DNA of 37,915 bases from Bhargavaea cecembensis (lineage in GTDB: Bacteria > Bacillota > Bacilli > Bacillales_A > Planococcaceae), in the NCBI RefSeq assembly GCF_000826125.2, contig NZ_LN651371.1:384808-422722 (forward strand), read 5' to 3'. Of this stretch, positions 8,622 to 17,535 are shown in pieces. Under the pieces are notes generated by a model that was not told the origin of the DNA, searched no databases, and saw only the letters and a list, made by a program, of their open reading frames with translations. Positions within the stretch are counted from its first letter, which is position 1, and every line of letters begins with the position of its first letter. The translations under genes were made by a program, and so were the position numbers.

Positions 8622-9482
8622 ATGGCAGAACCCAATGATACGCAAACGCCGGGGAAAGGCGGAGTGGACCGCAGGACATTCCTGAAAAACTCGGGGCTGC
8701 TCGCCGGCGGCCTGATCGGAGGCGGACTTCTCGGAAGTCTCATCACAAATGAAGTCAAAGACAATGACAGCGGGACGAAAGGCGGCAGCACGGGCGATGA
8801 CGGCGGCACTGACCACCTGGCCGATGCACGCATCTTCTTCAACCGGCAGGAGGACTTCGAAGTACTCGCCGCCGCGACGGAGCGCATCTTCCCTGAAGAC
8901 AAAAATGGACCGGGTGCCATCAAGCTCGGCGTCCCTTATTTCATCGACCGGCAGCTCGCCGGCGAATGGGGCCTCAATGCGCGCGAATACATGAAGGGGC
9001 CGTTCCTGAACATCCCGGAAGCCAACCAATATGAAGATATGAGCCTGACATCCGAAGGCCGCGATGAACAGGGGCCGAGCGGTGATACCCTCAATCCGCT
9101 GCCGACTCCCCGCTATCAGACCCGCATGACACGGGCCGAAATGTTCGTCGTCGGCGTACGGGCCATCGACCAGGCGGCTCGCGAGAAATTCGATAAAGGC
9201 TTCAAGAGCCTGGAACCCGAACAGCAAGATGAAATCCTTACACACTTTGACAAGGACGAGGCGAAAATGCCCGGCGTCTCTTCCTCTACATTTTTCAATC
9301 TGCTTGCACAGACCACACTTGAAGGCGCCTACTCGGATCCTGTCTACGGCGGAAACCGGAATATGGACGGGTGGAGAATGATGGAGTACCCGGGACCGCG
9401 GGCGAGCTATGCGGACCAGATCGAGCCGGATGAATTCATCGTGCTCGAACCGCAGGGTCTCACCGACTATCAGGGGCATTAA
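8622..9482 (+). CDS. Gluconate 2-dehydrogenase subunit 3 family protein, Tat-exported
   Basis: Small (gamma-type) subunit of a membrane-bound sugar or polyol dehydrogenase, about 286 residues. The N-terminus has a textbook twin-arginine signal, DRRTFLK at residues 16-22, followed by a Gly/Leu-rich hydrophobic stretch. The mature part (about residues 70-270) shows the subunit-3 pattern with FLNIPEANQY and MTRAEMFVVGVRAIDQAA. The start is the ATG at 8622, eight bases after AAAGGAGG; an ATG at 8601 lies upstream of that site and would contain it. The FAD subunit follows 17 bases downstream. Folded export through the Tat system is expected, and tatA-tatC are in this window at 33-34 kb. Confidence 0.88.
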   Translation: MAEPNDTQTPGKGGVDRRTFLKNSGLLAGGLIGGGLLGSLITNEVKDNDSGTKGGSTGDDGGTDHLADARIFFNRQEDFEVLAAATERIFPEDKNGPGAIKLGVPYFIDRQLAGEWGLNAREYMKGPFLNIPEANQYEDMSLTSEGRDEQGPSGDTLNPLPTPRYQTRMTRAEMFVVGVRAIDQAAREKFDKGFKSLEPEQQDEILTHFDKDEAKMPGVSSSTFFNLLAQTTLEGAYSDPVYGGNRNMDGWRMMEYPGPRASYADQIEPDEFIVLEPQGLTDYQGH

Positions 9483-9499
9483 TGACTGGAGGAATGTAA

Positions 9500-11251
9500 A
9501 TGGCTAGGAAATTGGAAAAAGTCGATGTCGTGGTCGTCGGAAGCGGATGGGCCGGCGGCATCGTCGCAGCAGAAGCAGCAAAGGCGGGCCATAAAGTCAT
9601 CGTGCTCGAACGGGGCAAGAACAAGAAACGCTCAGACTACATCGGAGCAAAAGACGAACTGCGTTACACGGACCGTTTCGACATGATGCAGCCCCTCTCA
9701 TCAGAGACGATTACATCACGTGTCGGCATCGATGACACGGCGCTGCCCGTCCGCACCCAGCAGGAAATGATGGTGGGCGATGATCTCGGAGGCGGAAGCG
9801 TGCACTGGGCGGGCTCCACTTACCGTTGGCGTCCATATGACTTTGAGATCCGCTCCAAGACAATCGAGCGGTACGGCGAGGAAAAGATTCCGGAGGGCAG
9901 CACCATTGCCGACTGGGGCATCACATACGAGGAAATGGAACCCTACTACGATAAGTGGGAAAAAACCGCCGGCGTCTCGGGCGAGCCGGATCCGCTCGGC
10001 CCTCCGCGTAAAAATGACTGGCCGAATCCGCCGCTGAAGGAATCACCGCCGCTGAAGCTGTTCAAGAAGGCCGCGAAAGACCTCGGGTACCATCCATACC
10101 AGCTGGCAGCCTGCAACCTGTCCCAGGCCTACACGAATCCCGACGGTGAATCGCTGAACCCGTGCATGTACTGTTCTTATTGCACGATGTACGGCTGCGA
10201 CTTCAGCGCCAAATCAGACCCGCTCGCGACGGTCATCCCGACCGCCCAGAAAACGGGCAATGCCGATTTCAGGACGAACGCCCTCGTCCGACGCGTTCTC
10301 TATGAGGGCGGAAAGGCAACGGGCGTCTTGTACACGGATGTGCTGACGGGCGCAGAATACGAGCAGCCTGCAGATGTGGTCGTCCTGGCCGCATTCACCT
10401 TCTCGAACAACCGCCTCCTCATGCTGTCGGAGATCGGAGAACCGTATGATCCCAAAACCCGAAAAGGCGTGATCGGCAGAAACTTCACGATCCAGGGCGA
10501 CATCACTTTCCTCGGCGCAAGAGGATTCTTCGAAGACAAGAAGTTCAATCTGTACGCCGGGGCAGGCGCGCTCGGCGCAGGGCTCAGTGACTTCGATGCC
10601 GATGAATTTGACCATACCGATCTGGACTTCATCCACGGCGGCGGCATCGAGCTCCGCCAATACGGGTACGCGGCCATCGGACTGAACCACGTACCCCAGG
10701 GAACGAAGAAGTGGGGCGCCGAGTTCAAGGAGAAATCCTTGCATTATGCCTACCGGAACCTGAACGTCTGGTACACACCGGCCGTCATGTCCTACTGGCA
10801 CAACTACCTGAGCCTCGATCCGACGTATAAAGACGACTACGGCGATCCGCTCCTGCGCGTCACGAACAAGTACACTGACCAGGAGCGCAACATCGCAAAG
10901 TTCGGCATCGAGAAATGTGCACAGATCCTCGAGGAAATGGGCGCGGACATCATCGACAAAGATACGGTCGCGGATGACGAGGAGTTCGACCATATCTACG
11001 ACGGCGGCCACTACACAGGCGGCGTCATGATGGGACCGGATCCCGAAACGTCGGCGGTCAACTCCTACCTGCAGATGTGGGAAATGGAAAACCTGTTTGT
11101 CGTCGGCGGCTCCGCCTTCCCTCAATTCGGGAGCCATCACCCGACACCGACCATCGGGGCGCTCGGATACCGGGCGGCCGAAGGCGTCAATAAATACTTG
11201 GAAAGCGGCGGCATGCTCGTTGAAGCGAAAACCGCCAAGGCCAACGCCTGA
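9500..11251 (+). CDS. GMC-family FAD-dependent dehydrogenase, large subunit
   Basis: Flavoprotein subunit (583 residues) of a gluconate-2-dehydrogenase or sorbitol-dehydrogenase type enzyme, which oxidises a sugar, sugar acid or polyol. VVVVGSGWAGGIVAAEAA is the FAD-binding Rossmann motif. A second signature, GDDLGGGSVHWAGST, follows. The C-terminal GMC part has GSHHPTPTIGALGYRAAEG with the catalytic-type His. A CMYCSYCTMYGC cluster at about residues 222-233 is typical of this branch. No signal peptide is present, so export probably depends on the Tat signal of its partner. ATG at 9500 follows GGAGGA. No cytochrome c subunit gene follows; a terminator does. Confidence 0.9.
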   Translation: MARKLEKVDVVVVGSGWAGGIVAAEAAKAGHKVIVLERGKNKKRSDYIGAKDELRYTDRFDMMQPLSSETITSRVGIDDTALPVRTQQEMMVGDDLGGGSVHWAGSTYRWRPYDFEIRSKTIERYGEEKIPEGSTIADWGITYEEMEPYYDKWEKTAGVSGEPDPLGPPRKNDWPNPPLKESPPLKLFKKAAKDLGYHPYQLAACNLSQAYTNPDGESLNPCMYCSYCTMYGCDFSAKSDPLATVIPTAQKTGNADFRTNALVRRVLYEGGKATGVLYTDVLTGAEYEQPADVVVLAAFTFSNNRLLMLSEIGEPYDPKTRKGVIGRNFTIQGDITFLGARGFFEDKKFNLYAGAGALGAGLSDFDADEFDHTDLDFIHGGGIELRQYGYAAIGLNHVPQGTKKWGAEFKEKSLHYAYRNLNVWYTPAVMSYWHNYLSLDPTYKDDYGDPLLRVTNKYTDQERNIAKFGIEKCAQILEEMGADIIDKDTVADDEEFDHIYDGGHYTGGVMMGPDPETSAVNSYLQMWEMENLFVVGGSAFPQFGSHHPTPTIGALGYRAAEGVNKYLESGGMLVEAKTAKANA

Positions 11252-11259
11252 ATGAATCA

Positions 11260-11299
11260 AAAAAGTTCCGCGGAGCGATCGTGCCCCGCGGAACTTTTT
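11260..11299. terminator. Bidirectional terminator (GMC gene / hybrid kinase)
   Basis: A perfect 14-bp stem (AAAAAGTTCCGCGG at 11260-11273 with CCGCGGAACTTTTT at 11286-11299) and a 12-base loop. Because the stem ends in A/T runs it works on both strands, serving the two convergent genes. Confidence 0.9.
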
Positions 11300-11318
11300 G
11301 CATTTCGGACCGGCTCCT

Positions 11319-14300
11319 TCATTCAACGGCCTTCTTGGGAATATAAAACCGGATGGTGGTGCCCGATCCCGGACGGCTCTCGACCACCAATCCCTTGCCG
11401 TACAGCTGCTTCAGCCGCGCGTCGATATTCCGCAGTCCCACGCTCGTCCTTCCCGGCGACCGGTTCCTGCTGAACAGGCTGGCGACCTTTTCGGGCGGCA
11501 TTCCGACTCCGTTGTCTGCAACAGAAACTTCTGTGAAACTGTCGCAATCCCGTATCCGGATGATGATCTTCCCGCCCTGCGGAACTTTTAAAATACCATG
11601 TCCCACCGCATTTTCCACGAGCGGCTGGATGGAGAGCGGCGGTACCAGGATGTCCGGACGCTCATCGATGTCCCATTCGACCGCCAGGCGGTCTTGAAAC
11701 CGTGCCTTTTCGATGTACAGGTACGAACGGACCAAGGACAGTTCCTGTTCCACGGGCACCAACGGCTCTGCGTTGTGGAAGTCAAAACTCAGGCGCAGGT
11801 AGTTGCTGAACTCTTCCAGCAGCTCCTGCATCCGGTCCGGGTCCAACATGCCGAACGCAGAGATGGAATTGAGTGTATTGAAGATGAAATGCGGTTGTAT
11901 CTGTGACTGCAGCCAAGCCGCCTCCATGCGCATCCGGTCTTCGATTGATGTCTTCAGGGCCATCAGCGCACCGACCCTTGCCTTCAATTCCAGCGGGTCT
12001 GCGGGCTTCAGCACATAATCATTTGCCCCTGCCCGAAAACCGGCCACGGCATCCTCGGTCCGTACCCGGGCAGTGAGCAGCAATACGGGCAACTCGGCGA
12101 TGGAGTAGCGGTCCCGGATCATCCGGGTCAATTCATAACCGGACATCTGCGGCATCATGACATCGGAGATCACCAGATCGAACGCCTCTTCCCCAAGTCT
12201 TTTCAGAACGTTGAGCGGATTGGTCTCACCGATGGCCGAATATGCCTCCCCCTCCAGGATCGAGATGAGGATATCCACATTCACGGGATCGTCGTCGACA
12301 ACGAGAATCTTCGCATTCGCAGTCGGGGACCCAGTCGGAGCCTGTTCCAGGGGACCATCCGGCCGGGGCGGCATCCATTCCTCAACCGGCGAGCTTTGCT
12401 CCGGCCGGTCCGGCTCCGTCGGGCTTTGCTTTTCTTCCGCCCCGTCCGGCAACGGCAGCGTGAAGGTGAAGACCGAGCCTTCGCCCGGTGCGGATTGCGC
12501 GGTAATCGTTCCTCCATGCATTTCCACCAGCTGCCGGGTGATGCTGAGTCCCAATCCGAAACCGCCGGAGTTCCGTACTTTCACAGCCTCGCCTTGTTCA
12601 TAGGGATCAAAGATGCTCTGCAGCTCTTCCGGCTTCATCCCGATTCCTGTGTCTTCAATCTGAATGGAGGCCATTCCCCGTTCAGCCGTTGCCCGGACGG
12701 CCACCCATCCTTCATCTGTGTATTTCACGGCATTGTGGATCAGGTTGAAAAGAATTTGAGCAAGACGGTTTTCATCCGCCAGGACAGCGGGAAACCCTTC
12801 GGGGATCTCCATCCGCAATCGGACCGGCTTCCCTCTCATGATGAATCCGGTCATATCCAAAACTCCCGTGGCCGCCGCCCTCATGTCAATCCGGTCGATC
12901 TCCAACTCAATGGTCTGGTCTTTCAGTTGTGAAATATCCATCAAATCTTCTACCAGCCGGGACATCCGCCGGCTTACGCCGATCAATAAGGACAACTGCT
13001 TTCGGTGGACTTCATGAACCGGACGCCTGCTGTCATCCAGCATCGTCTGGACGACGGCAGATATGCCATGCAGCGGATTTCTCAGCTCATGGGAAGTGTT
13101 CACCAAAAACTCATCCTTGCGCCTGTTCTCCAGCTGCAGTTTCTCCGAAAAGCGCACCGCATCCGTTGCCACGCGAGAAAACCGCTTGAACCAGAATGCG
13201 GCAAAGCAAAGAAGCGCGATGATCAAATCGAACGGATAGTGCATCCTGTCCGCTCCGGTGCTGTTGCGCATCACGGTCACCCACGCGATATTCACTCCGA
13301 TGCTGATGCACCCGAGGAGCAGATAGATGCCCTCGTCCATCCTCAAAGGAGTTTTGCGGATCCGGACGATTGAAGCGAAAACAGGCAAGACCAATACGGC
13401 GAGAAGTAAAACTCTTGCCGTTGCGATGACGTCTCTGGGCGGTGCCAGCATGACGAATAGCGCATATCCAATGCAATAAACAATGACAGCTCCTGTCAGC
13501 CGTTTCTGGTCCTCCACCGGAAAGATCTGTTTCACAACCAGGAGAAGAAATGCCCCAACACCGATATAAGAGAGAAAAGTGAGTTTCAGGCTCCATTCCT
13601 CGCCAACAGGAAACCACCGGTACAACAACTTATCGTCGGATGTCAAAACACTGACGATGGCACAAAGCAGCAACAGGGAAAAGTAGAGCAATCCTTTGCG
13701 CGGCTTCACGCGCATGAGAAACAAAATGATTCCATAGACGCTGTGAAGCAACAAAATCAGGCAAAGCAACAACTGTAAACCATAAGAGAGCATCGTTCGG
13801 TTTTTGATGGCTTCCGCGCTGCCAAAGTGAATCGGAGTGATCATTCCGCCCTTGCCGACATCACCGGAGACGGAAATGACCAACTCCATTTCTTCTTGGT
13901 CAGCCGGGAAGTAAACCTCGTAGGGTCGATTTTGCCCCTTATATTCCTTTTCTGAAGCCGCGACGGTTCCCGCTCCCCCGTACTTTTTCCCGTTAACGGA
14001 CACAGAAGAGGCGCGCGGCAATTCGTGGATTCTCAGTCCCATAAAAGTCTTCATATCCGGATCGAGCAAAACCTTGAGACGATAGGTCCCGTAATAATAG
14101 GAATCCTCTTTCGCAAAAAATGCTTTCCAATTGCCCGGCACATCAGTGAAAGTCTCTGAAGTGTCCGGCAACCCGCCTCCGGTTTCAGGCAATGCGGAAG
14201 GATAAAACCCCCACTCACCTGACAGCCGGAGCGTCTGCCTGTCATTAAACGTCCATCCGCGCAGATCGATGACGCCCCGTTCTGCCCGGGGCTGTTCCTC

Positions 14301-14408
14301 GTACTCCAGCGTCCCCAAAAAATTCATCCATGCAAGCCGCAGCGCGATCAGGAACACGACAAAAACCACAATTGCCAAGGAACTCTTATATTTCTTCATA
14401 GGGCCCAT
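11319..14408 (-). CDS. Hybrid histidine kinase: 7TM sensor, HisKA, receiver, LytS-type kinase
   Basis: Membrane signalling protein of about 1029 residues. Order: one N-terminal membrane helix, an extracytoplasmic jelly-roll-like domain (about 40-190), seven membrane helices (about 200-400; 7TMR-DISM arrangement), HisKA with NTSHELRNPLHG (His440), a HATPase with DTGIGM and GFGLGLSI, a receiver with VDDDP and phospho-acceptor Asp749 in SDVMMPQMSG, then a second kinase of the LytS/YehU kind with QPHFIFNTLNS (His840) and a second HATPase with DNGVGM. The start is uncertain: ATG at 14406-14408, ATG at 14397-14399 and an upstream ATG at 14447 are all possible, none with an ideal ribosome site. No response-regulator gene lies beside it. 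The ligand is unknown. Confidence 0.88.
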   Translation of the reverse strand: MGPMKKYKSSLAIVVFVVFLIALRLAWMNFLGTLEYEEQPRAERGVIDLRGWTFNDRQTLRLSGEWGFYPSALPETGGGLPDTSETFTDVPGNWKAFFAKEDSYYYGTYRLKVLLDPDMKTFMGLRIHELPRASSVSVNGKKYGGAGTVAASEKEYKGQNRPYEVYFPADQEEMELVISVSGDVGKGGMITPIHFGSAEAIKNRTMLSYGLQLLLCLILLLHSVYGIILFLMRVKPRKGLLYFSLLLLCAIVSVLTSDDKLLYRWFPVGEEWSLKLTFLSYIGVGAFLLLVVKQIFPVEDQKRLTGAVIVYCIGYALFVMLAPPRDVIATARVLLLAVLVLPVFASIVRIRKTPLRMDEGIYLLLGCISIGVNIAWVTVMRNSTGADRMHYPFDLIIALLCFAAFWFKRFSRVATDAVRFSEKLQLENRRKDEFLVNTSHELRNPLHGISAVVQTMLDDSRRPVHEVHRKQLSLLIGVSRRMSRLVEDLMDISQLKDQTIELEIDRIDMRAAATGVLDMTGFIMRGKPVRLRMEIPEGFPAVLADENRLAQILFNLIHNAVKYTDEGWVAVRATAERGMASIQIEDTGIGMKPEELQSIFDPYEQGEAVKVRNSGGFGLGLSITRQLVEMHGGTITAQSAPGEGSVFTFTLPLPDGAEEKQSPTEPDRPEQSSPVEEWMPPRPDGPLEQAPTGSPTANAKILVVDDDPVNVDILISILEGEAYSAIGETNPLNVLKRLGEEAFDLVISDVMMPQMSGYELTRMIRDRYSIAELPVLLLTARVRTEDAVAGFRAGANDYVLKPADPLELKARVGALMALKTSIEDRMRMEAAWLQSQIQPHFIFNTLNSISAFGMLDPDRMQELLEEFSNYLRLSFDFHNAEPLVPVEQELSLVRSYLYIEKARFQDRLAVEWDIDERPDILVPPLSIQPLVENAVGHGILKVPQGGKIIIRIRDCDSFTEVSVADNGVGMPPEKVASLFSRNRSPGRTSVGLRNIDARLKQLYGKGLVVESRPGSGTTIRFYIPKKAVE

Positions 14409-14492
14409 CCGGAGTTTATCTCCCTGTCCTTTTGATAGACCTATCATACGTCATCTCGGTGCAGCGGTCATCCATTGACTGAAAATCATGAA

Positions 14493-14524
14493 AAAGGACA
14501 GGCCCGATGTTGAGCCTGTCCTTT
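14493..14524 (-). terminator. Terminator after ahpF
   Basis: AAAGGACAGGC (14493-14503) pairs with GCCTGTCCTTT (14514-14524). On the minus strand the stem runs into CCTTTTTCATGATTTT. Confidence 0.85.
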
Positions 14525-14532
14525 CCTTTTTA

Positions 14533-16083
14533 TTAAACGCTGACCGTCTCGGTCTGATGACGGACGAGATAGTCGAATGCACTGAGCGATGCGGTCGCAC
14601 CGGAGCCCATCGAGATGATGATCTGCTTGAATGCGCTGTCCGAGCAGTCCCCGGCTGCGAAGACGCCCGGCACATTTGTTGCACCACGCTTATCGACGAC
14701 AACCTCGCCGGCCCGGTTGCGCTCAACCGTGTCGCCCAGCCAGTCGGTGTTCGGCACGAGTCCGATCTGGACGAACACGCCTGCCAGTCCGACGTGATGT
14801 TCTTCGCCGGTCTCGCGGTCGATATAGGAGATGCCATCGACCTTGTCGGTACCGGTGATTTCCGTCGTCTGGGCATTTTTGATGACCGTGACATTCGGGA
14901 GGCTGTACAAGCGGTCCTGAAGGACGCTGTCGGCTTTCAGTTCGGAACCGAATTCCAGGACCGTCACGTGGTTCGTGATGCCTGCGAGGTCGATCGCAGC
15001 TTCGATGCCCGAGTTGCCGCCGCCGACGACCGCGACGTCCTTGCCCTCAAAGAGCGGTCCGTCACAGTGCGGGCAATAGGCGACTCCTTTGTTCCTGAAC
15101 TCCGCCTCGCCCCGGACGCCGATATTGCGCCAGCGCGCACCGGTGGCCACGATCACGGACTTGCTCTTGAGCACCGCCCCGTTTTCAAGCTCGAGCTCAA
15201 ACAGGTCTTTTTTCTCAAGGCGTTTCGCCCGCTGGAGGTTCATGATGTCCACATTGTATTCCTTCACATGCTCTTCAAGACCGGTGGCAAGCTTCGGTCC
15301 TTCCGTGTGCTTCACACTGATGAAGTTCTCGATCGCCGCCGTATCCAGGATCTGCCCGCCGAAACGCTCGGCCACGATGCCGGTCCGGATGCCTTTCCGT
15401 GCCGCATAGATCGCCGCACTCGCACCGGCCGGTCCGCCGCCGACTACAAGGACATCAAACGGCTCCTTGCCTTCGAATTCCGATGCATCGGTACCGCTGC
15501 CGAGCTCCGCGAGGATTTCCTCGAGCGTCTTGCGTCCGTTCGTGAACGGCTCGCCGTTCAGGTAGGCTGTCGGAACGGCCATGATGTTCTTGCGCTCGAC
15601 TTCATCCTTGAACACCGCTCCGTCGATCATCGTGTGGGTGATGTTCGGGTTGAGGACGCTCATCGTATTCAGCGCCTGGACGACTTCAGGGCAGTTCTGG
15701 CAAGTGAGGCTGATGTACGTCTCGAAATGAAGCGTATCTTTGATATTCTTCACTTGCTTGATCACTTTTCCGTCCACTTTGGGTGCCCGGCCGCTCACTT
15801 GAAGCAGCGCGAGGACAAGCGAGGTGAATTCGTGGCCGAGCGGAGTGCCGGCAAAGACGATGCCGGTCTCTTCGCCCGGACGGTTGACGCTGAAGCTCGG
15901 TGTTCTTTCCAGTTCGGCCTTCTCCACTTTGATGCGGGAAGACATGGCGGCCAGCTCATCCGTAAGCTCCAGCATGTTCTCCGAAGCCTTTTCGGAATCC
16001 GCACTCACTTTGAGGACGACGTCGCCCTCCATCAGTTCAAGGTACTGGGCCAGCTGTTGTTTGATCTCTTTATCAAGTGCCAT
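14533..16083 (-). CDS. ahpF: Alkyl hydroperoxide reductase subunit F
   Basis: NADH-dependent flavoprotein disulfide reductase that re-reduces AhpC. The 516-residue length is standard for AhpF. The N-terminal double thioredoxin-like domain carries TCQNCP (Cys128, Cys131). The FAD domain begins at [22 protein letters not shown], and the thioredoxin-reductase-like redox pair is YCPHCDG (Cys337, Cys340). The NADH domain has [14 protein letters not shown], and the C-terminal FAD motif is [10 protein letters not shown]. It starts 12 bases downstream of ahpC on the same strand and is co-transcribed with it under the PerR-type operator. Confidence 0.97.
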   Translation of the reverse strand: MALDKEIKQQLAQYLELMEGDVVLKVSADSEKASENMLELTDELAAMSSRIKVEKAELERTPSFSVNRPGEETGIVFAGTPLGHEFTSLVLALLQVSGRAPKVDGKVIKQVKNIKDTLHFETYISLTCQNCPEVVQALNTMSVLNPNITHTMIDGAVFKDEVERKNIMAVPTAYLNGEPFTNGRKTLEEILAELGSGTDASEFEGKEPFDVLVVGGGPAGASAAIYAARKGIRTGIVAERFGGQILDTAAIENFISVKHTEGPKLATGLEEHVKEYNVDIMNLQRAKRLEKKDLFELELENGAVLKSKSVIVATGARWRNIGVRGEAEFRNKGVAYCPHCDGPLFEGKDVAVVGGGNSGIEAAIDLAGITNHVTVLEFGSELKADSVLQDRLYSLPNVTVIKNAQTTEITGTDKVDGISYIDRETGEEHHVGLAGVFVQIGLVPNTDWLGDTVERNRAGEVVVDKRGATNVPGVFAAGDCSDSAFKQIIISMGSGATASLSAFDYLVRHQTETVSV

Positions 16084-16095
16084 GTTATCCGCTCC

Positions 16096-16665
16096 TTAGA
16101 TCTTGCCTACGAGGTCCAGGCTCGGCTTCAGTGTTTCTTCGCCTTCCTGCCATTTTGCCGGGCACACTTCGCCAGGGTTGTTGCGCACGTATTGTGCCGC
16201 TTTGATCTTGTTCACGAGCGTGCTTGCATCACGGCCGATGCCGTCTGCGTTGATTTCTGCCGCCTGGACAACACCGTCCGGGTCGATGATGAATGTGCCG
16301 CGCTGTGCAAGGCCTTCCTCTTCGTCGAGGACGTCGAACGCACGGGAGATTTTCTGGGAAGGGTCGCCGATCATGATGTACTCGAGCGTGCTGATCGCTT
16401 CGGAGTGGTCATGCCAAGCTTTGTGAGTGAAGTGAGTGTCCGTCGAGACAGAGTAGACTTCAACGCCGAGATCTTTCAGCGTGGCGTACTCTTTCTGAAG
16501 GTCGCTCAGTTCAGTCGGGCAGACGAACGTGAAGTCTGCAGGGTAGAAGCAGACGATGCTCCACTGGCCTTGCATGTTTTCGTCTGTCACGTCGATGAAT
16601 TCGCCTGTACCTGCGTTGTACGCCTGTGCTTTGAATGGTTCGATTTTCTTGTTGATAAGGGACAT
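16096..16665 (-). CDS. ahpC: Alkyl hydroperoxide reductase subunit C (2-Cys peroxiredoxin)
   Basis: Typical 2-Cys peroxiredoxin, 189 residues, which reduces hydrogen peroxide, alkyl hydroperoxides and peroxynitrite with AhpF as reductant. The peroxidatic motif DFTFVCPTE contains Cys49 and the resolving EVCPAKW contains Cys168. The ATG at 16665 is preceded by AGGAGGAATTGACAA. First gene of the ahpC-ahpF operon; a promoter and a PerR box lie within 120 bases upstream. Confidence 0.98.
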   Translation of the reverse strand: MSLINKKIEPFKAQAYNAGTGEFIDVTDENMQGQWSIVCFYPADFTFVCPTELSDLQKEYATLKDLGVEVYSVSTDTHFTHKAWHDHSEAISTLEYIMIGDPSQKISRAFDVLDEEEGLAQRGTFIIDPDGVVQAAEINADGIGRDASTLVNKIKAAQYVRNNPGEVCPAKWQEGEETLKPSLDLVGKI

Positions 16666-16728
16666 TTGTCAATTCCTCCTGTTGGTATGTATTTATAGTA
16701 TGACCGGACGGATGTGCGTCCATTCAAA

Positions 16729-16743
16729 CTATAATTATTCTAA
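16729..16743. promoter_or_regulatory. PerR box of ahpCF
   Basis: CTATAATTATTCTAA matches the PerR consensus TTATAATnATTATAA at 12 of 14 defined positions. It lies just downstream of the -10, as in the katA promoter. Confidence 0.75.
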
Positions 16744-16754
16744 TCACATACTCA

Positions 16755-16782
16755 TTATTATATGATTCAGCGTGTAAGTCAA
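16755..16782 (-). promoter_or_regulatory. Sigma-A promoter of ahpCF
   Basis: Minus-strand TTGACT (16777-16782) and TAATAA (16755-16760) with 16 bp between them. A PerR box begins 11 bases after the -10. Confidence 0.6.
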
Positions 16783-16931
16783 CCTCTTTGCTTCTGATTC
16801 GGCGAAAGACATGAATTGTTCAAAAAGCCGCCAACAACCGGTCAAACCTGCATTCGCTCCGTCCTTCCGCCTCCTGGTGGCCCAATGCCCCGCTTCTTCG
16901 TCCGACGCGTTCCGCTCATCCCGCCGATTAT

Positions 16932-16957
16932 CAACTGATTCTCTTTCTTATCAGTTG
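16932..16957. repeat. Short inverted repeat in the ahpC-cupin intergenic region
   Basis: CAACTGAT (16932-16939) and ATCAGTTG (16950-16957) are perfect 8-bp inverted copies around a pyrimidine-rich 10-base loop. The surrounding 16790-16975 has no convincing gene. There is no T-run on either side, so it is not an obvious terminator. Confidence 0.45.
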
Positions 16958-16977
16958 CCCGCCAGGCGATCAAAGAA

Positions 16978-17005
16978 GCGCCGCCCCGTTTTATCAGGGC
17001 GGCGC
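16978..17005 (-). terminator. Probable terminator after cupin gene
   Basis: GCGCCGCCC (16978-16986) pairs with GGGCGGCGC (16997-17005). The stem lies just past the cupin stop codon. The minus-strand tail, TTCTTTG, is only moderately T-rich. Confidence 0.6.
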
Positions 17006-17013
17006 CGAAATCA

Positions 17014-17436
17014 TTATTGCTCGTCCGGATCGTTTCTCGCATCTTCGTGCGTCTTGTGGACGGTGCCCGGCTTGTGGTCCGGATCCGCATAGATGGAGTA
17101 AATCTTCAGCGGCTCATCGCCCTTGTTTGTGATGTTGTGCCAAGTGTTCGCCGGAACGAGGATCACATCATCATCCCCGACTTCCTTTTCGAAGTTCAGA
17201 TTATCTTCCGCAGGTCCCATCTGGCAAAGTCCCTTCCCGCTTTCAATCCGCAGGAACTGGTCGATGCCCTTGTGGATCTCGAGGCCGACGTCATCCCCCG
17301 CCGGTATGCTCATGAGCGTCACCTGGAGCTTCTCGCCCGTCCAGATCGTTGTCCGGAAGTTGTCGTTTTGCAGTGTCGCCTCTTCAATGTTCAGTACGTA
17401 CGGTTCTTTTCCGTGGTCTTTGAAATCAATCGTCAT
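17014..17436 (-). CDS. Cupin domain-containing protein
   Basis: Small cytoplasmic protein (140 residues) with a single cupin beta-barrel. Conserved cupin features: IPAGDDVGLEIHKGIDQFLRI (motif 1, with His and Glu/Asp metal-ligand positions) and DVILVPANTWHNITN (motif 2, last His ligand). The acidic C-terminal tail after about residue 120 is outside the fold. Such proteins bind a divalent metal and have mixed roles, so no reaction can be assigned. It stands alone with its own promoter; the sigma-B-like elements upstream suggest general stress control. ATG at 17436 follows AGGGAGGG. Confidence 0.88.
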   Translation of the reverse strand: MTIDFKDHGKEPYVLNIEEATLQNDNFRTTIWTGEKLQVTLMSIPAGDDVGLEIHKGIDQFLRIESGKGLCQMGPAEDNLNFEKEVGDDDVILVPANTWHNITNKGDEPLKIYSIYADPDHKPGTVHKTHEDARNDPDEQ

Positions 17437-17460
17437 CGAAAAATCCCTCCCTGCCTATCT

Positions 17461-17485
17461 ATACACTTGTCCGCAAAAATTAAAC
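17461..17485 (-). promoter_or_regulatory. Candidate sigma-B promoter of cupin gene
   Basis: Minus-strand GTTTAA (17480-17485) and GTGTAT (17461-17466) are 13 bp apart. This fits the general-stress consensus GTTTAA-N12-14-GGGTAT with one mismatch. Confidence 0.55.
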
Positions 17486-17510
17486 TCTTCCGCGGTCCGT
17501 CAATGAACAA

Positions 17511-17535
17511 AGCGCCCCCCAAAAGGGACGGCGCT
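17511..17535 (-). terminator. Terminator after the hydroxylase-linked small gene
   Basis: AGCGCC (17511-17516) pairs with GGCGCT (17530-17535) with inner CCC/GGG pairing. It abuts the stop codon of the upstream minus-strand gene. The T-tail is short. Confidence 0.5.

Noticed and set aside
14488-16698. A 736-codon open frame antisense to ahpF and ahpC
   Set aside because: It mirrors two certain genes, has no ribosome site or family motif, and is a by-product of GC-rich codon use.
16811-17092. Short open frames on both strands in the ahpC-cupin gap
   Set aside because: No ribosome site, low-complexity basic or Ser-rich translation, and they run into the cupin gene.
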